DNA of 57,785 nucleotides from Clostridiales bacterium (GTDB taxonomy: Bacteria; Bacillota; Clostridia; Christensenellales; Pumilibacteraceae), in the NCBI GenBank assembly GCA_015055625.1, contig SVHU01000012.1:14975-72759 (forward strand), read 5' to 3'. Position 1 is the stretch's first letter. Each line of letters begins with the position of its first letter. The notes below the pieces were generated by a model. It worked only from the letters and a program-made list of their open reading frames with translations, was not told where the DNA came from and ran no database searches. A program made the position numbers and the translations under genes. Of this stretch, positions 35,177 to 44,646 are shown piece after piece.

Positions 35177-35209
35177 AATTATTTTCCGTCCTTTATTCTT
35201 TACTAAACG

Positions 35210-36775
35210 TTACTTAAGTTCTTCCATTATTTCCGCAATCAAAACGTCGTCGTTTTCGATCTCCACCTCTTCGGTAGCTTTCTCTTCCTCTGCGGGCTTT
35301 TCCTCGTCTGCGGTAATTCCAAATATTTTCATCATCTCTATTTCTTCGGCAGTAAGCTCAGCGGGTTGTTCAATAGCAATATTTTCCGCATCATCGTACT
35401 CAAACTCAATCTCAGGCCCAAGCTCTTCTATGTACTTCTCTTTTATAACCTCAAGCTTAACCTTTACTTTATCGATAGTTTCAGTATCGCTATTGTACAA
35501 AGCTTCTACGTACTTATTGAACAGCTCTCTAAAGTCATAAACCTTAGTTTCCGCCATAACGTTCAAACGCGCCTTGTACGTCATTCTAGAATCAAATCCG
35601 TACATTTCGCAAATATCTTTGATGTCAAGACAGGTGCTATGTAGTTCTTTTTCCATTTTTTCAAGCACTTTAAGAACTTTTCCGCTCTTTGCATTTACTC
35701 TTTGTTCGTACTCAACGCACTCTTTTTGTTTAGCGATTGCCAGTCTTGCAAGCTGAACGTATCTGGGATCTTTGGGATTCATTCCCTTAACCTTTTCTTT
35801 TAATTCGTTTGCTAAACGAAGCATTTCCTGATAAACGCGGTCTTTGCTCAAATCGTACTTTTGAGCTATTTTACGAATTTCAGCAACAGCGTGCTTTTCC
35901 TGCGAAGACAAAAACGAGGTATTAGATGCTACGAACTTTAGGATGAAAATTGCGCTAGATAGCTCGTCGGCATTTTTAAACTCACTATCTACGTTATCCT
36001 TGGTAAGAAGCACGGTATCAGGAAGAACACAATCCTTTTCCTTGATTTTTTTACCGTTCACTTTTACCTTCTTTAATCCATCTATACTATCTAATAGTAA
36101 AGCGATTTTATCTTGTAAAGTAAAACTATTACCCTCAACAGGCAACGCAGAACGGAGTTCAAGCATATTTTTAACAATACCGTCCACAGCTTTTTTAAAC
36201 TCTGCAGTATCCTCAATAACCGCCTTACCAATGCTATCAATAGTTTTTTGCAAACCATCCGCAACAAGAGTTATCATCTGCAAAGATTCCGCCTTTTTCT
36301 CATCCGTATACTCATCGTTGGTTTCCAAATTATTCAAAGCCTCGTTGTAGTATTGAACGTCTTTTACCGTTTTTTCCAAAACCTTTATAAGCTCTTGTTT
36401 TAATATGCTGTCTTGCATAAGTGTTCCTCCCCTTTGCAACTCTTGTAAATTTTCGTTAATGATTAAGTATTTTTCTATTTTTTCCTTATCCGACATCTTT
36501 TCGGCATGCGTAATAATATTAAAAGTTTCGCCCAAAAATACGTTCACTTTCTTTTCGTGAGCAATAAGGGCATCATAGTACTTTTCACCCGATTCGGGAA
36601 TAAATATAAAAGCCAATTTTTCATAACTTTGAAAATTCTCCTTAAGCTCGTCAATAATAGAGCGATTTTTGGTTTTTATATCTATCTTTTCGATTTTACT
36701 GCAAATCCCCGCGGTCAAATTGCGGTTATCCACTCTTAGCGCGTCTAACGTTTTGCGCTTATCCTCAAACCCCAT
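35210..36775 (-). CDS. Large helical protein of unknown function with acidic tail
   Basis: A 521-residue protein that I do not recognise. It is predominantly helical, with coiled-coil-prone stretches around 110-210 and 290-390 (KYDLSKDRVYQEMLRLANEL and AKSGKVLKVLEKMEKELHS). The last 70 residues are very acidic (EEKPAEEEKATEEVEIE) and contain two short amphipathic segments, LTAEEIEMMKIFGI and the terminal DVLIAEIMEELK, which could be peptide motifs for a partner such as the MIT-like domain. No membrane segment or signal peptide. Fifth-to-seventh-gene position in the operon, 33 bp before the ESCRT-III-like gene. A structural or adaptor role is possible but unproven. Confidence 0.72.
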   Translation of the reverse strand: MGFEDKRKTLDALRVDNRNLTAGICSKIEKIDIKTKNRSIIDELKENFQSYEKLAFIFIPESGEKYYDALIAHEKKVNVFLGETFNIITHAEKMSDKEKIEKYLIINENLQELQRGGTLMQDSILKQELIKVLEKTVKDVQYYNEALNNLETNDEYTDEKKAESLQMITLVADGLQKTIDSIGKAVIEDTAEFKKAVDGIVKNMLELRSALPVEGNSFTLQDKIALLLDSIDGLKKVKVNGKKIKEKDCVLPDTVLLTKDNVDSEFKNADELSSAIFILKFVASNTSFLSSQEKHAVAEIRKIAQKYDLSKDRVYQEMLRLANELKEKVKGMNPKDPRYVQLARLAIAKQKECVEYEQRVNAKSGKVLKVLEKMEKELHSTCLDIKDICEMYGFDSRMTYKARLNVMAETKVYDFRELFNKYVEALYNSDTETIDKVKVKLEVIKEKYIEELGPEIEFEYDDAENIAIEQPAELTAEEIEMMKIFGITADEEKPAEEEKATEEVEIENDDVLIAEIMEELK

Positions 36776-36880
36776 TAAATCCTCCTCGTTGCAATGTGCA
36801 AACGGTAATTTATATCTTATTGTAAAATTTTGTCATTCTTTATATTATATAATACGCTCTCTGGTTTGTCAAGACCCTTT

Positions 36881-37633
36881 TTAGTCCAGTCCGCACCAAA
36901 CCTTTAACTGATCGTCATTCCATGCAAACGCATTCACGTGCTGATTGACACATCTTGGATTATCCACGCTTACACCCTCTTCCACGTTTGCCCACAAAGC
37001 GCACTCTTCGACTGCTTTGTTAAGCGGAGCAACAACCTCGTCCGCCTTGCCGTTTGTGGACGTAAAACAATATACCATACGGAGATTTCCCCACTCTTTG
37101 ATATATTCAAACACTTTTTTAGCTCTATCAAGCGCTTTTTCAGACGACCAATCAATCACTCTATTTAGCTGAACTTTCAAAGCTTGTAAAGCGTCGTTAC
37201 ATCTATCAAGCAACCCCACAAGCTCTTCCAAATACATTTCCGCGCTTGGATCTTTTAGCTTTTCCACCTTACAAACAGCTAAATCGACCTGAGAAACCAA
37301 TGCGTCCTTAAACAAATAACCATCGCTTAAAACGTCCATTTTCTCAATTTCTTCTTTGAGTTTGTCGTGCTCTTTTTTTAGCTTTGTAATTTGAGCGGAC
37401 GGATTGTACATGTTTTTATAAAACTTTAGCATCTTTAAAAGACAATTTTTCACCTTACGTTCAAATCCGAAATTGATTGCGTTTATGGTAAGACGTCCAA
37501 GTAAATCCTCACTTAAAACACCTTTTACAAAGCCGGCAGTAGCGCTACTATAACCTTTTACCATGATTTTATGTAAAGATATCTTTAGATTTTTTTCTAG
37601 TATTTTATCTAAAATCTCAATCTCCAAACTCAT
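36881..37633 (-). CDS. Helical protein of unknown function
   Basis: A 250-residue protein not recognised. It is helical through about residue 190, with a charged coiled-coil stretch at about 80-105 (QITKLKKEHDKLKEEIEKMD) and further amphipathic helices (YLEELVGLLDRCNDALQALK). A C-terminal segment of about 50 residues has five cysteines or tryptophans in an irregular pattern (WANVEEGVSVDNPRCVNQHV, then FAWNDDQLKVWCGLD). No membrane segment. Its start overlaps the stop of the upstream zinc-ribbon gene by 4 bp (ATGA), so translation is coupled. The next gene follows after 105 bp, the widest gap in the operon. Function unknown. Confidence 0.72.
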   Translation of the reverse strand: MSLEIEILDKILEKNLKISLHKIMVKGYSSATAGFVKGVLSEDLLGRLTINAINFGFERKVKNCLLKMLKFYKNMYNPSAQITKLKKEHDKLKEEIEKMDVLSDGYLFKDALVSQVDLAVCKVEKLKDPSAEMYLEELVGLLDRCNDALQALKVQLNRVIDWSSEKALDRAKKVFEYIKEWGNLRMVYCFTSTNGKADEVVAPLNKAVEECALWANVEEGVSVDNPRCVNQHVNAFAWNDDQLKVWCGLD

Positions 37634-38880
37634 TCGTCTTCTCCTTGCTCTTTATTCGTCAAATATTCGCCTATTGCCAAAATGGGATTTACATGGTTTT
37701 TCAAACACGCAAAATAAACGTCGTCGGCATAAAATACCCTCTCGAAAAAACCGTTTTTCTCATTTAATCTTTCTTTTTCGCTCAAAAGGTATACAAGTTC
37801 GTCCGTCATCTCCGAATCTCTATCACCTTTATAGAACAATACATCCTTTAATTTTTTGATACTCTTTTTGTATTTAGAATCTTTTGCGTTCTTTCCAGTG
37901 TAGTCGCCGTTAAAGAAATACAAAAGCACAAGAGTATCATTTGTGGGGTAGTCTTTTCCTACGCTAGGCAACGAATCCTCAGAATCGGTAAGATTATAAA
38001 AGCTATCATTATCGCTACCCATATCAAACAAATCATCTCTAATTATCCATTTGACGTCCAACTTTTTACTACTTCTTATAATACTTTTTAGCGAACGTTT
38101 TTCTCTTAGGTACAAGTTTCTCAAACTTCCTATCGACACTATAAAATATCCAAATACTGGTTGAGCATCGTTTTTGAGCTTGCACCTAGCTAAAATATTA
38201 TAAATGCTATCCTCAACCGAATACTCACCATAATCTAAGTTCTTGGTTATTTTAAGACCAAACTCGTTAAGTTTGCTTTGAATATCGCTTGTTATCGCGC
38301 CTATATCTACGTTAGAACACATTAATGCAATACGAGAAGCAGACTCTCTTCTTACCTCGCTAAGCTTAGCTGAGCTTTCATATTCGCTTACAGTGGCTTT
38401 ACGGTTTGCATCCTTTTCAATCTTTACTCTGCGTTCGTCCATAGTAAGCACGTCTTTATAATAACGATACGCCATTTTATAACGGTTTGCATCGCTACTT
38501 TTTTTCATGTACCCCATTTCCCAATAATATCCAAGCTTAACACGAGCCTCAGGATGTCCGGCTCTTGACGCTTGACGACAGTAGGATATAGCCATACTAA
38601 CCATATTCTCAGCCTCTTTAGGCGATAGTTTCTTTTGTGAAAGCTCGGTAAGATAATTAAAATAATACAGTTGCGAAAGCTTGAACAAACCGTCGTTATA
38701 TTCCGTAACCTCAAACTCCACGTTGCTTAAAATATGTCCACAATTTGGACAAGCCAAAGTTCCGTCGAACAACTCTAACGGCTGGTCGATATTAGGCTTG
38801 GGACATCTGTCGTTAAGACAAAGCATTGTCGTTACGTTTTTTCCACGCGCTCCCGTATAATTTTCGTTGTTGTTTGCCAT
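37630..38880 (-). CDS. Zinc-ribbon protein with a Sel1-like segment
   Basis: A 416-residue protein. Near the N-terminus two Cys pairs (CLNDRC at about 21-26 and CPNC at about 44-47) form a probable zinc ribbon. Residues about 85-150 contain one Sel1/TPR-like helical repeat (SYCRQASRAGHPEARVKLGY, then YKMAYRYYKDVL). The rest (about 190-416) is a mixed domain that I cannot place, with the strand-rich ARCKLKNDAQPVFGYFIVSI. No membrane segment. Sel1 repeats mediate protein contacts, so this may be a scaffold of the system. It overlaps the next gene by 4 bp and follows the MBG membrane protein by 43 bp. Confidence 0.75.
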   Translation of the reverse strand: MANNNENYTGARGKNVTTMLCLNDRCPKPNIDQPLELFDGTLACPNCGHILSNVEFEVTEYNDGLFKLSQLYYFNYLTELSQKKLSPKEAENMVSMAISYCRQASRAGHPEARVKLGYYWEMGYMKKSSDANRYKMAYRYYKDVLTMDERRVKIEKDANRKATVSEYESSAKLSEVRRESASRIALMCSNVDIGAITSDIQSKLNEFGLKITKNLDYGEYSVEDSIYNILARCKLKNDAQPVFGYFIVSIGSLRNLYLREKRSLKSIIRSSKKLDVKWIIRDDLFDMGSDNDSFYNLTDSEDSLPSVGKDYPTNDTLVLLYFFNGDYTGKNAKDSKYKKSIKKLKDVLFYKGDRDSEMTDELVYLLSEKERLNEKNGFFERVFYADDVYFACLKNHVNPILAIGEYLTNKEQGEDE

Positions 38881-38923
38881 AATTTATCCTCTAAAATTTT
38901 ACAAATTCTTAGCTTGTCGTTTT

Positions 38924-41900
38924 TTATTCTTTTACAGACTCTACAATCTCAAAATCTATGCTGTCAAACCCTTGTAAAATGCTGTAATTATTACCTTTTA
39001 CGGATACTACAACCGTATACTCTCCAATATCTTTAGGAGCTCCGCTTAATTTTTGACTTTCACCTTTTTTATAATAGCTAAGCACCAACTCCGCATTATC
39101 ATCTGATGCTGTTACTACGGGAGTTTGCGCATTTCCATTATAGATAAATTCAGTTTTATCCGCTTGCGTTGTTATGCTGATTGGACTAATCTTAAAACTA
39201 AACTCAGTTACCGTGCCTTGAGTAAACACGTAGTTATTGCCTATTATTTTAGCTCTTACCGTGTATTCGCCCGCATTTATAGCCTGATTATTACTACAAG
39301 CCCCGTTATTGTCAAAGTACTCAAACTTTACAATGTTTGTATCTGCGCCCATAATACCAGACACATCGGCTTGAACTGTCTTTACCGCACCACTATACTG
39401 ATATTCGTTTGCGCAAGCTGACCAGTTAAGAGAAAGTAGAGCAGGCGATACCGTGCAAACACAGGTAGCCCCAGCTTTGATATAATAGTTTTTAGAAACA
39501 CCCTCATTTGAAAGTGTTACAACGATATTGGTAGAACCTACGTTCTTTACGGATTTTGCCGAATACTTCAATCCACTTAAAATCTCACTTTCATCTCCAC
39601 TAAGCTCGCCCATTATACCCTTTACGCTAACAGGATGTTCACTTCCGTCATACTTAAACGAACTGTCATTCCACTCAAGCGTAAGAGCAAGCTTTTCGAT
39701 GCTAAACGACGTTGTTGCGTTATTAATAGAATAATTACTATTATCCACGCTAGCTACTGCGGTATAATTTCCAGCATCAATCTTTTCGCCACTAACCGAA
39801 ATATTAATAACGTCGCTTGAAAGAGCGGTTGCTGTTGCGGTTGGTTTATGGAACGCTTTATCATAAGAAAACAACGTATTTCCCCACTCAACCGTCAATC
39901 CGTAAGGTTTGATAACACAGCCTTGCTCTGGATTAATGATCGTATAGTTTGCGTTTGAAGTTGTAACAATTGCGGTATAATCGCCTGCATCTTTTCTTGT
40001 TCCGCTAATTGTCAAGTCAAGCTGACCGTCCGCTCCCAAGCCTGTTGCCGAAGCGGTAGGCGATTGGTTGTTAGCGTTATAAACAAGACTAGTATTGCTC
40101 CACTTAACCGCGATGCTATAAGGCATAATAGTAAAGCTTTGCATAGGATTGGTGATTGTATAATTGTTATTCGAGGTAATTACCCTTGCGATATAATCAC
40201 TACCCACGTCTTTCTTTGCTCCAGATACGGTTAAATCAAGTTGTCCGTCGCTTCCCACCCCCTTAGCCGAAGCGGTAGGATGTTGGTTGTTAGCGTTGTA
40301 TGTCAAAGTAGAATTTCCCCACTCAACCGCTATATCAAAGGGAAAAATTTCAAAGCCATAAGTGTTGTTTTTGATAACGTAATTATCGTTTTCAGAAATT
40401 GCAGTTGCAGTATAGTTACCTACGTCCCTCTTTGCTCCGTCCACTTTAACCGCAACCATATCACTTCCCAAACCTGTTGCGCTAGCGGTAGGATGTTGAT
40501 TACTTGCGTTATACGTAAACGTTGCGCTTCCCCACTTTGCCTCCACCTCGTAAGGCTGAATAGTAAATTTCTGCGTGGGATTTATAATATTATAGTTAGT
40601 GTTAGATGTGCTTACCATAGCGATATAATCCACGCCGGCATTTTTCTTTGCCCCCTCAATTGTCAAATCAAGTTCTCCGTCCGCTCCCAAGCCTATTGCG
40701 CTAGCCGAAGGCGCTTGATTTTGAGTATTGTAGGTAAACAAAGTGTTTCGCCAAATCGCGGTAATATTATAAGGAACAACGGTAAAGCTTGCCGTTTTAT
40801 CTTCTGAGGGAATCTCGTACAATTCGTTGCACTCTCCTGTAAGCGTTAGGTTAAACGTATAGTCGCCTACATCTTTAACAAAATTCCTGTCAAGACTAAA
40901 CGTAATTGCATCGTTATTAATTACGTCCGCCTTTTTGTAATCACAATAAATAGGTTTATCTTGAGCGGAATACGTAGCGTTTTGAGGCAATATCCAATCA
41001 AAATCAAGTGATCTCTTGTTTACGGTCAAGCTTACTGCTCCGCTAACACTGCTTGTAAGCGAAGTTAACGTATTAGAATACGCCGTAACGGTAAGGACGT
41101 AAGATCCCGTATCGCTAGGCTTTACGCAACTATTACTCCAATCGTTCGAAGTTGCAACCACTACTCCGCTCTTCTTCCACTCGTATCTAAGATTAATGGA
41201 ATAATCGGGCGAAGTTGCAGACGAGGTAAAGAACACACTGTCGCCGTAAATGGACGTTCCGTTAATCGCAGTAGTTGCAATCTGTTGAATAACAGGTCTG
41301 TTTAGCGTCCAATGCGGACAAATCTCCAAGCCGTCGCTTATAACGGTACTAAGACTGCTAAATGTCTTCTTGTTATCACCGTACTTCCACTCTAAACTAA
41401 AACCGCTTCGTTTATCTATCGAACCTATAAAATCGTCCGCCATAGCCTTTGTTACAATGCGGTTGCGTTTCTGACCTTCATAAGTTTTATACTTAAAATC
41501 ATTAGAAGTTTCGTACAAATTATCGTTATCGTTTACTATAATTATTTCGTACAATTCGTCGAATTTAACTTTAACGTTTGCCTTACTCTCGTTGACGGAT
41601 TTACCATTTATCTTTGCGTTATCAAGGTAAACGCCGTTATAAATGCGCTTATCTAAGTTGTCGTAAGACCAGTACAAATTATCGGAATTTTCGACGTCGA
41701 ATTTAGTTGCGTATTTTGCTCCGCTTAAAGACGCATTTGTCAAAACAGTTCCCTTTTTAGCAAACCACGTATCCAAGGTTGCGCCGTTTACAGCAATAAA
41801 ATCCTCCCAATCATAACTAAAAGTAACGTACACTTCGTTCTTATCTAGATTTGTGGGCAACGTAGAGTCCGCAATACGCATATAGTCCTTGTCTTTATAT

Positions 41901-42742
41901 ATCAATGCATGTTGAAAAAACTGCTCTCGAAACGCGTCGCAATCGTTCTTGTCAACGTAAATCTTTCGTCCTTCCGTTTTATCTGTAATTAATTTTATAG
42001 AATTATTAAGTTTTATGGTAGCGTTATCAAAATACACGTTTTTAATGGACTTGTCAGCAAAAACCGAACAATCCACTTCACATACTGGCTTTCCGTTAAA
42101 CTGGGCAGGCACCACTACGGTATCCCCTCTTCCTTGCATTACGCCCGTTACTCGGTAATAATCTTTTAGCTCGTCAAAGGTATACTCGATAGTTCTACGC
42201 TCTCCAGGCACACCTTGTCCGTACAAGCCCGAAGTGATAGTAGAATACCCAAACATTCCTACCGCACCAACAAGCGCAACAACACATACTAAAGCTAATA
42301 TCTTAAATCTTTTACCGTTAGCACCAAACTTTCCTGCTCTTAAAGCGGATACGATAACTGCCACACAGCTCACTCCGTGTAATACAAGCCATATACACAT
42401 TGCAGGCAAAGTAAATCTTACGGTTAGGGTATTCACTCCGTTTATTATCCACATTATTAGCGCGCCTATTATCGTAAAAATAATATATAAAATAGGTAAA
42501 AGCATAGAATAGCGGAAACGGAAATTTGACGTTAGAACCGCCAAAAGGAATAATGCGTCCACTACTAATAAAATTAAGGGAATAATATATTGATCAAAAG
42601 CATAACCGCTTACAATTAGCACAACTAAAGTTATTACGTTTGCCATCAACGACAAAATCGCGCTTGCCGTTAGCAACCGTTTTGGACTATCTATGATGCT
42701 TTTAGTTAGACTTGTTTTATTGTTTTTCTCGTTTCTACTCAT
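38924..42742 (-). CDS. Large membrane protein with extracellular MBG-type repeats
   Basis: A 1272-residue protein, the largest in the operon. Residues about 15-180 hold five or so transmembrane helices with no enzymatic motif. A short LRR/BspA-like segment follows (VVVPAQFNGKPVCEVDCSVF), then a beta-rich region, an Ig-like domain near 500-570 (YEWKKSGVVVATSNDW), and from about 575 to the end eight or nine MBG-type repeats of about 72 residues. These have the pattern W-x4-F/L-x-Y-N/D, NxxxPTASATGLG and an AGxYTA core. MBG repeats are found in surface proteins, so the C-terminal 1000 residues should be outside the cell. It lies between two zinc-ribbon genes. It would tie the cytoplasmic partners to the membrane; this is inference. 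Confidence 0.82.
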   Translation of the reverse strand: MSRNEKNNKTSLTKSIIDSPKRLLTASAILSLMANVITLVVLIVSGYAFDQYIIPLILLVVDALFLLAVLTSNFRFRYSMLLPILYIIFTIIGALIMWIINGVNTLTVRFTLPAMCIWLVLHGVSCVAVIVSALRAGKFGANGKRFKILALVCVVALVGAVGMFGYSTITSGLYGQGVPGERRTIEYTFDELKDYYRVTGVMQGRGDTVVVPAQFNGKPVCEVDCSVFADKSIKNVYFDNATIKLNNSIKLITDKTEGRKIYVDKNDCDAFREQFFQHALIYKDKDYMRIADSTLPTNLDKNEVYVTFSYDWEDFIAVNGATLDTWFAKKGTVLTNASLSGAKYATKFDVENSDNLYWSYDNLDKRIYNGVYLDNAKINGKSVNESKANVKVKFDELYEIIIVNDNDNLYETSNDFKYKTYEGQKRNRIVTKAMADDFIGSIDKRSGFSLEWKYGDNKKTFSSLSTVISDGLEICPHWTLNRPVIQQIATTAINGTSIYGDSVFFTSSATSPDYSINLRYEWKKSGVVVATSNDWSNSCVKPSDTGSYVLTVTAYSNTLTSLTSSVSGAVSLTVNKRSLDFDWILPQNATYSAQDKPIYCDYKKADVINNDAITFSLDRNFVKDVGDYTFNLTLTGECNELYEIPSEDKTASFTVVPYNITAIWRNTLFTYNTQNQAPSASAIGLGADGELDLTIEGAKKNAGVDYIAMVSTSNTNYNIINPTQKFTIQPYEVEAKWGSATFTYNASNQHPTASATGLGSDMVAVKVDGAKRDVGNYTATAISENDNYVIKNNTYGFEIFPFDIAVEWGNSTLTYNANNQHPTASAKGVGSDGQLDLTVSGAKKDVGSDYIARVITSNNNYTITNPMQSFTIMPYSIAVKWSNTSLVYNANNQSPTASATGLGADGQLDLTISGTRKDAGDYTAIVTTSNANYTIINPEQGCVIKPYGLTVEWGNTLFSYDKAFHKPTATATALSSDVINISVSGEKIDAGNYTAVASVDNSNYSINNATTSFSIEKLALTLEWNDSSFKYDGSEHPVSVKGIMGELSGDESEILSGLKYSAKSVKNVGSTNIVVTLSNEGVSKNYYIKAGATCVCTVSPALLSLNWSACANEYQYSGAVKTVQADVSGIMGADTNIVKFEYFDNNGACSNNQAINAGEYTVRAKIIGNNYVFTQGTVTEFSFKISPISITTQADKTEFIYNGNAQTPVVTASDDNAELVLSYYKKGESQKLSGAPKDIGEYTVVVSVKGNNYSILQGFDSIDFEIVESVKE
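39650..40790 (-). repeat. Tandem MBG-encoding repeats
   Basis: Imperfect repeats of about 216 bp, seen on the plus strand through recurring strings such as GCGGTAGGATGTTG (near 40273 and 40482) and CCGTCCGCTCCCAAGCCT (near 40027 and 40677). They encode the MBG units of the membrane protein. Divergence between units suggests old duplications plus some conversion. Confidence 0.8.
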
Positions 42743-42809
42743 TTTTCGTTCTCCGAAACTGAATTCCTATTCATTGGTTTTGCGTTACAACAATAATCTT
42801 CATAAAAGA

Positions 42810-44633
42810 TTATCTATACATACGCTTTACCGAATCTATAAAGCCTGTGGGGCTTGCATTAACTTTATCAAAACGATACTTGCGATTTCCCACGACGAAC
42901 ACTATTATTCCGTCGTCTTCAAAACAGTATTTTTTACCCCAATACGTCGCGCGTAACAATACGGGCAATACGGACGCGTACTGTTTATACAAAGCCTTAG
43001 CTTTCTTCTTTTCCGCTAGATTGCTATTAGGCGCAGACTTTACAACGCGATTAACCAAACCACAAACGTTACACGTAGCGTCATCTCCAACGTAATGTCT
43101 TTTACAACACGAACACTGATTAGCTCTATCTCTTCTAACCAAGTTCATAGAATTTACGTCCAATACCAAGCTTGCCGTTAGATCTCGGCTTCCATTTAGC
43201 GGATTGTAATAAACCTTTTCGGGATACTTACACTCTTTACAAATTATCTCCTCTCTCTTTGCAAGGGAAGGCTCGTCCACAATAACGCCCTTAGCGTTGT
43301 AGTATACCGAGAAAAGCTGGGACGCGCAACGAATACAATTACAGGTGGAATCTCCCACACCCAAAGCCTCTAGCGAACAACTACGTACTTTTATGTGATC
43401 GTTTAGCAAACTTTGCGAACGAATTAATTCTGTTTCTTCCTTGCTAATTCCAAAATCATCCGCGCTTAAAGAACGCAATCTTACCGACTGCGCGATCTCG
43501 CCCTCCGCGTTCTTTAGCAAAACCTCGTTATCCATTACAAGAATTTCGTTAATCACGTCGTCGCCACTCCTTGTGTAGCAATTTATACACTTAACAGTAA
43601 GCACGTCGCCTAAATCAAACGAAAAACGCAAAGCTTTTGAGTTGTTAATATACACGTTAAATAACGAGCTTTTCCACTGCAAATGCGATATACACAATAC
43701 CTTTACTCCGTCACACTGAAGCTCGTGAGTACTATCCGTTGTACGCGACAATAATCTAGTTACGGTACGAATATCCCTTTGATCTCCCATAACCAAATAG
43801 TCAAGGAAATTATCCTTTCCCTCAATAGTTCCGTTAATGCAAGAACCTAACGCCTTTAACGCATTATCACGAGCGTTCATATCTTTATTGGTTAAGTTGG
43901 TTTCCTCTTCGCCTAGAGCAAAAGAGCTTTGATTGTAATTAACCTTTTTGTTCGCACTCGTTTGCATGCTACTTAGCTGTCTATCCAAAGCTACCGCGCT
44001 TGCAAAGGGCATAGGACGCATATCTTGTAGATACTGCGAAAAATATATCTTACCTATAACATACTCGGACTGTCCGCCACAATTTAGCGATAGACGCAAC
44101 GAAAGACAATAAATATCCTTAGTATCGTCAATACTTTTACCAGTAACAGGCTCAACGCGAATAGACGGATGACGGCTTGGATCTGCTACGCCATAAAACG
44201 CAGGATGGAAAGCGCGTAAAAATCTATACGCTATTGGTTCTACATCTAAAACGTCTATCGTTTGTCCGTTTTGTGGTTCATAAGTTAGAATAGCGTGCTT
44301 GTTGTGATATAAGTCTGCAAGATTTTTCATAAAGTCCAGCCACAAAGCGTCCGCACTTTCTCTTGCTTGCTCGCCACGCAATTTACTAAACCAAGTAGCT
44401 CCCCAAACAGTAAACCCCTGATCTATTCCTTCATTATCAATATCCGCTCCGTAAAATTGCGCGTTTTCTATACTAGCGTCATAACGATATGTGTTAACGC
44501 CATATGCAATTTCCGCCGAACCGTTCTCAAGCGCTCCGCTTATTTTATACTCGCTAAGCGAACTGCACCCGCGAATAAGAAGAAACGCGCTATTAAATTC
44601 TTGTTCATATTTTCTTCCGATTAATAATCTCAT
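42810..44633 (-). CDS. Protein of unknown function with C-terminal zinc ribbons
   Basis: A 607-residue protein that I do not recognise. Residues 1 to about 430 are an alpha/beta region without known motif (MRLLIGRKYEQEFNSAFLLI onward). Residues about 435-555 carry three groups of Cys pairs: CNCIRC, CKEC, and CSCCKRHYVGDDATCNVCG, which looks like a zinc ribbon. A C-terminal stretch (KKYCFEDDGIIVFVVGNRKY) ends it. No membrane segment. It is 13 bp behind the helicase gene, and its Cys-rich style matches the helicase tail, so the two products may work together, perhaps on nucleic acid. This role is inferred only from neighbours and zinc ribbons. Confidence 0.72.
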   Translation of the reverse strand: MRLLIGRKYEQEFNSAFLLIRGCSSLSEYKISGALENGSAEIAYGVNTYRYDASIENAQFYGADIDNEGIDQGFTVWGATWFSKLRGEQARESADALWLDFMKNLADLYHNKHAILTYEPQNGQTIDVLDVEPIAYRFLRAFHPAFYGVADPSRHPSIRVEPVTGKSIDDTKDIYCLSLRLSLNCGGQSEYVIGKIYFSQYLQDMRPMPFASAVALDRQLSSMQTSANKKVNYNQSSFALGEEETNLTNKDMNARDNALKALGSCINGTIEGKDNFLDYLVMGDQRDIRTVTRLLSRTTDSTHELQCDGVKVLCISHLQWKSSLFNVYINNSKALRFSFDLGDVLTVKCINCYTRSGDDVINEILVMDNEVLLKNAEGEIAQSVRLRSLSADDFGISKEETELIRSQSLLNDHIKVRSCSLEALGVGDSTCNCIRCASQLFSVYYNAKGVIVDEPSLAKREEIICKECKYPEKVYYNPLNGSRDLTASLVLDVNSMNLVRRDRANQCSCCKRHYVGDDATCNVCGLVNRVVKSAPNSNLAEKKKAKALYKQYASVLPVLLRATYWGKKYCFEDDGIIVFVVGNRKYRFDKVNASPTGFIDSVKRMYR

Positions 44634-44646
44634 AACGCCCTCCTTC

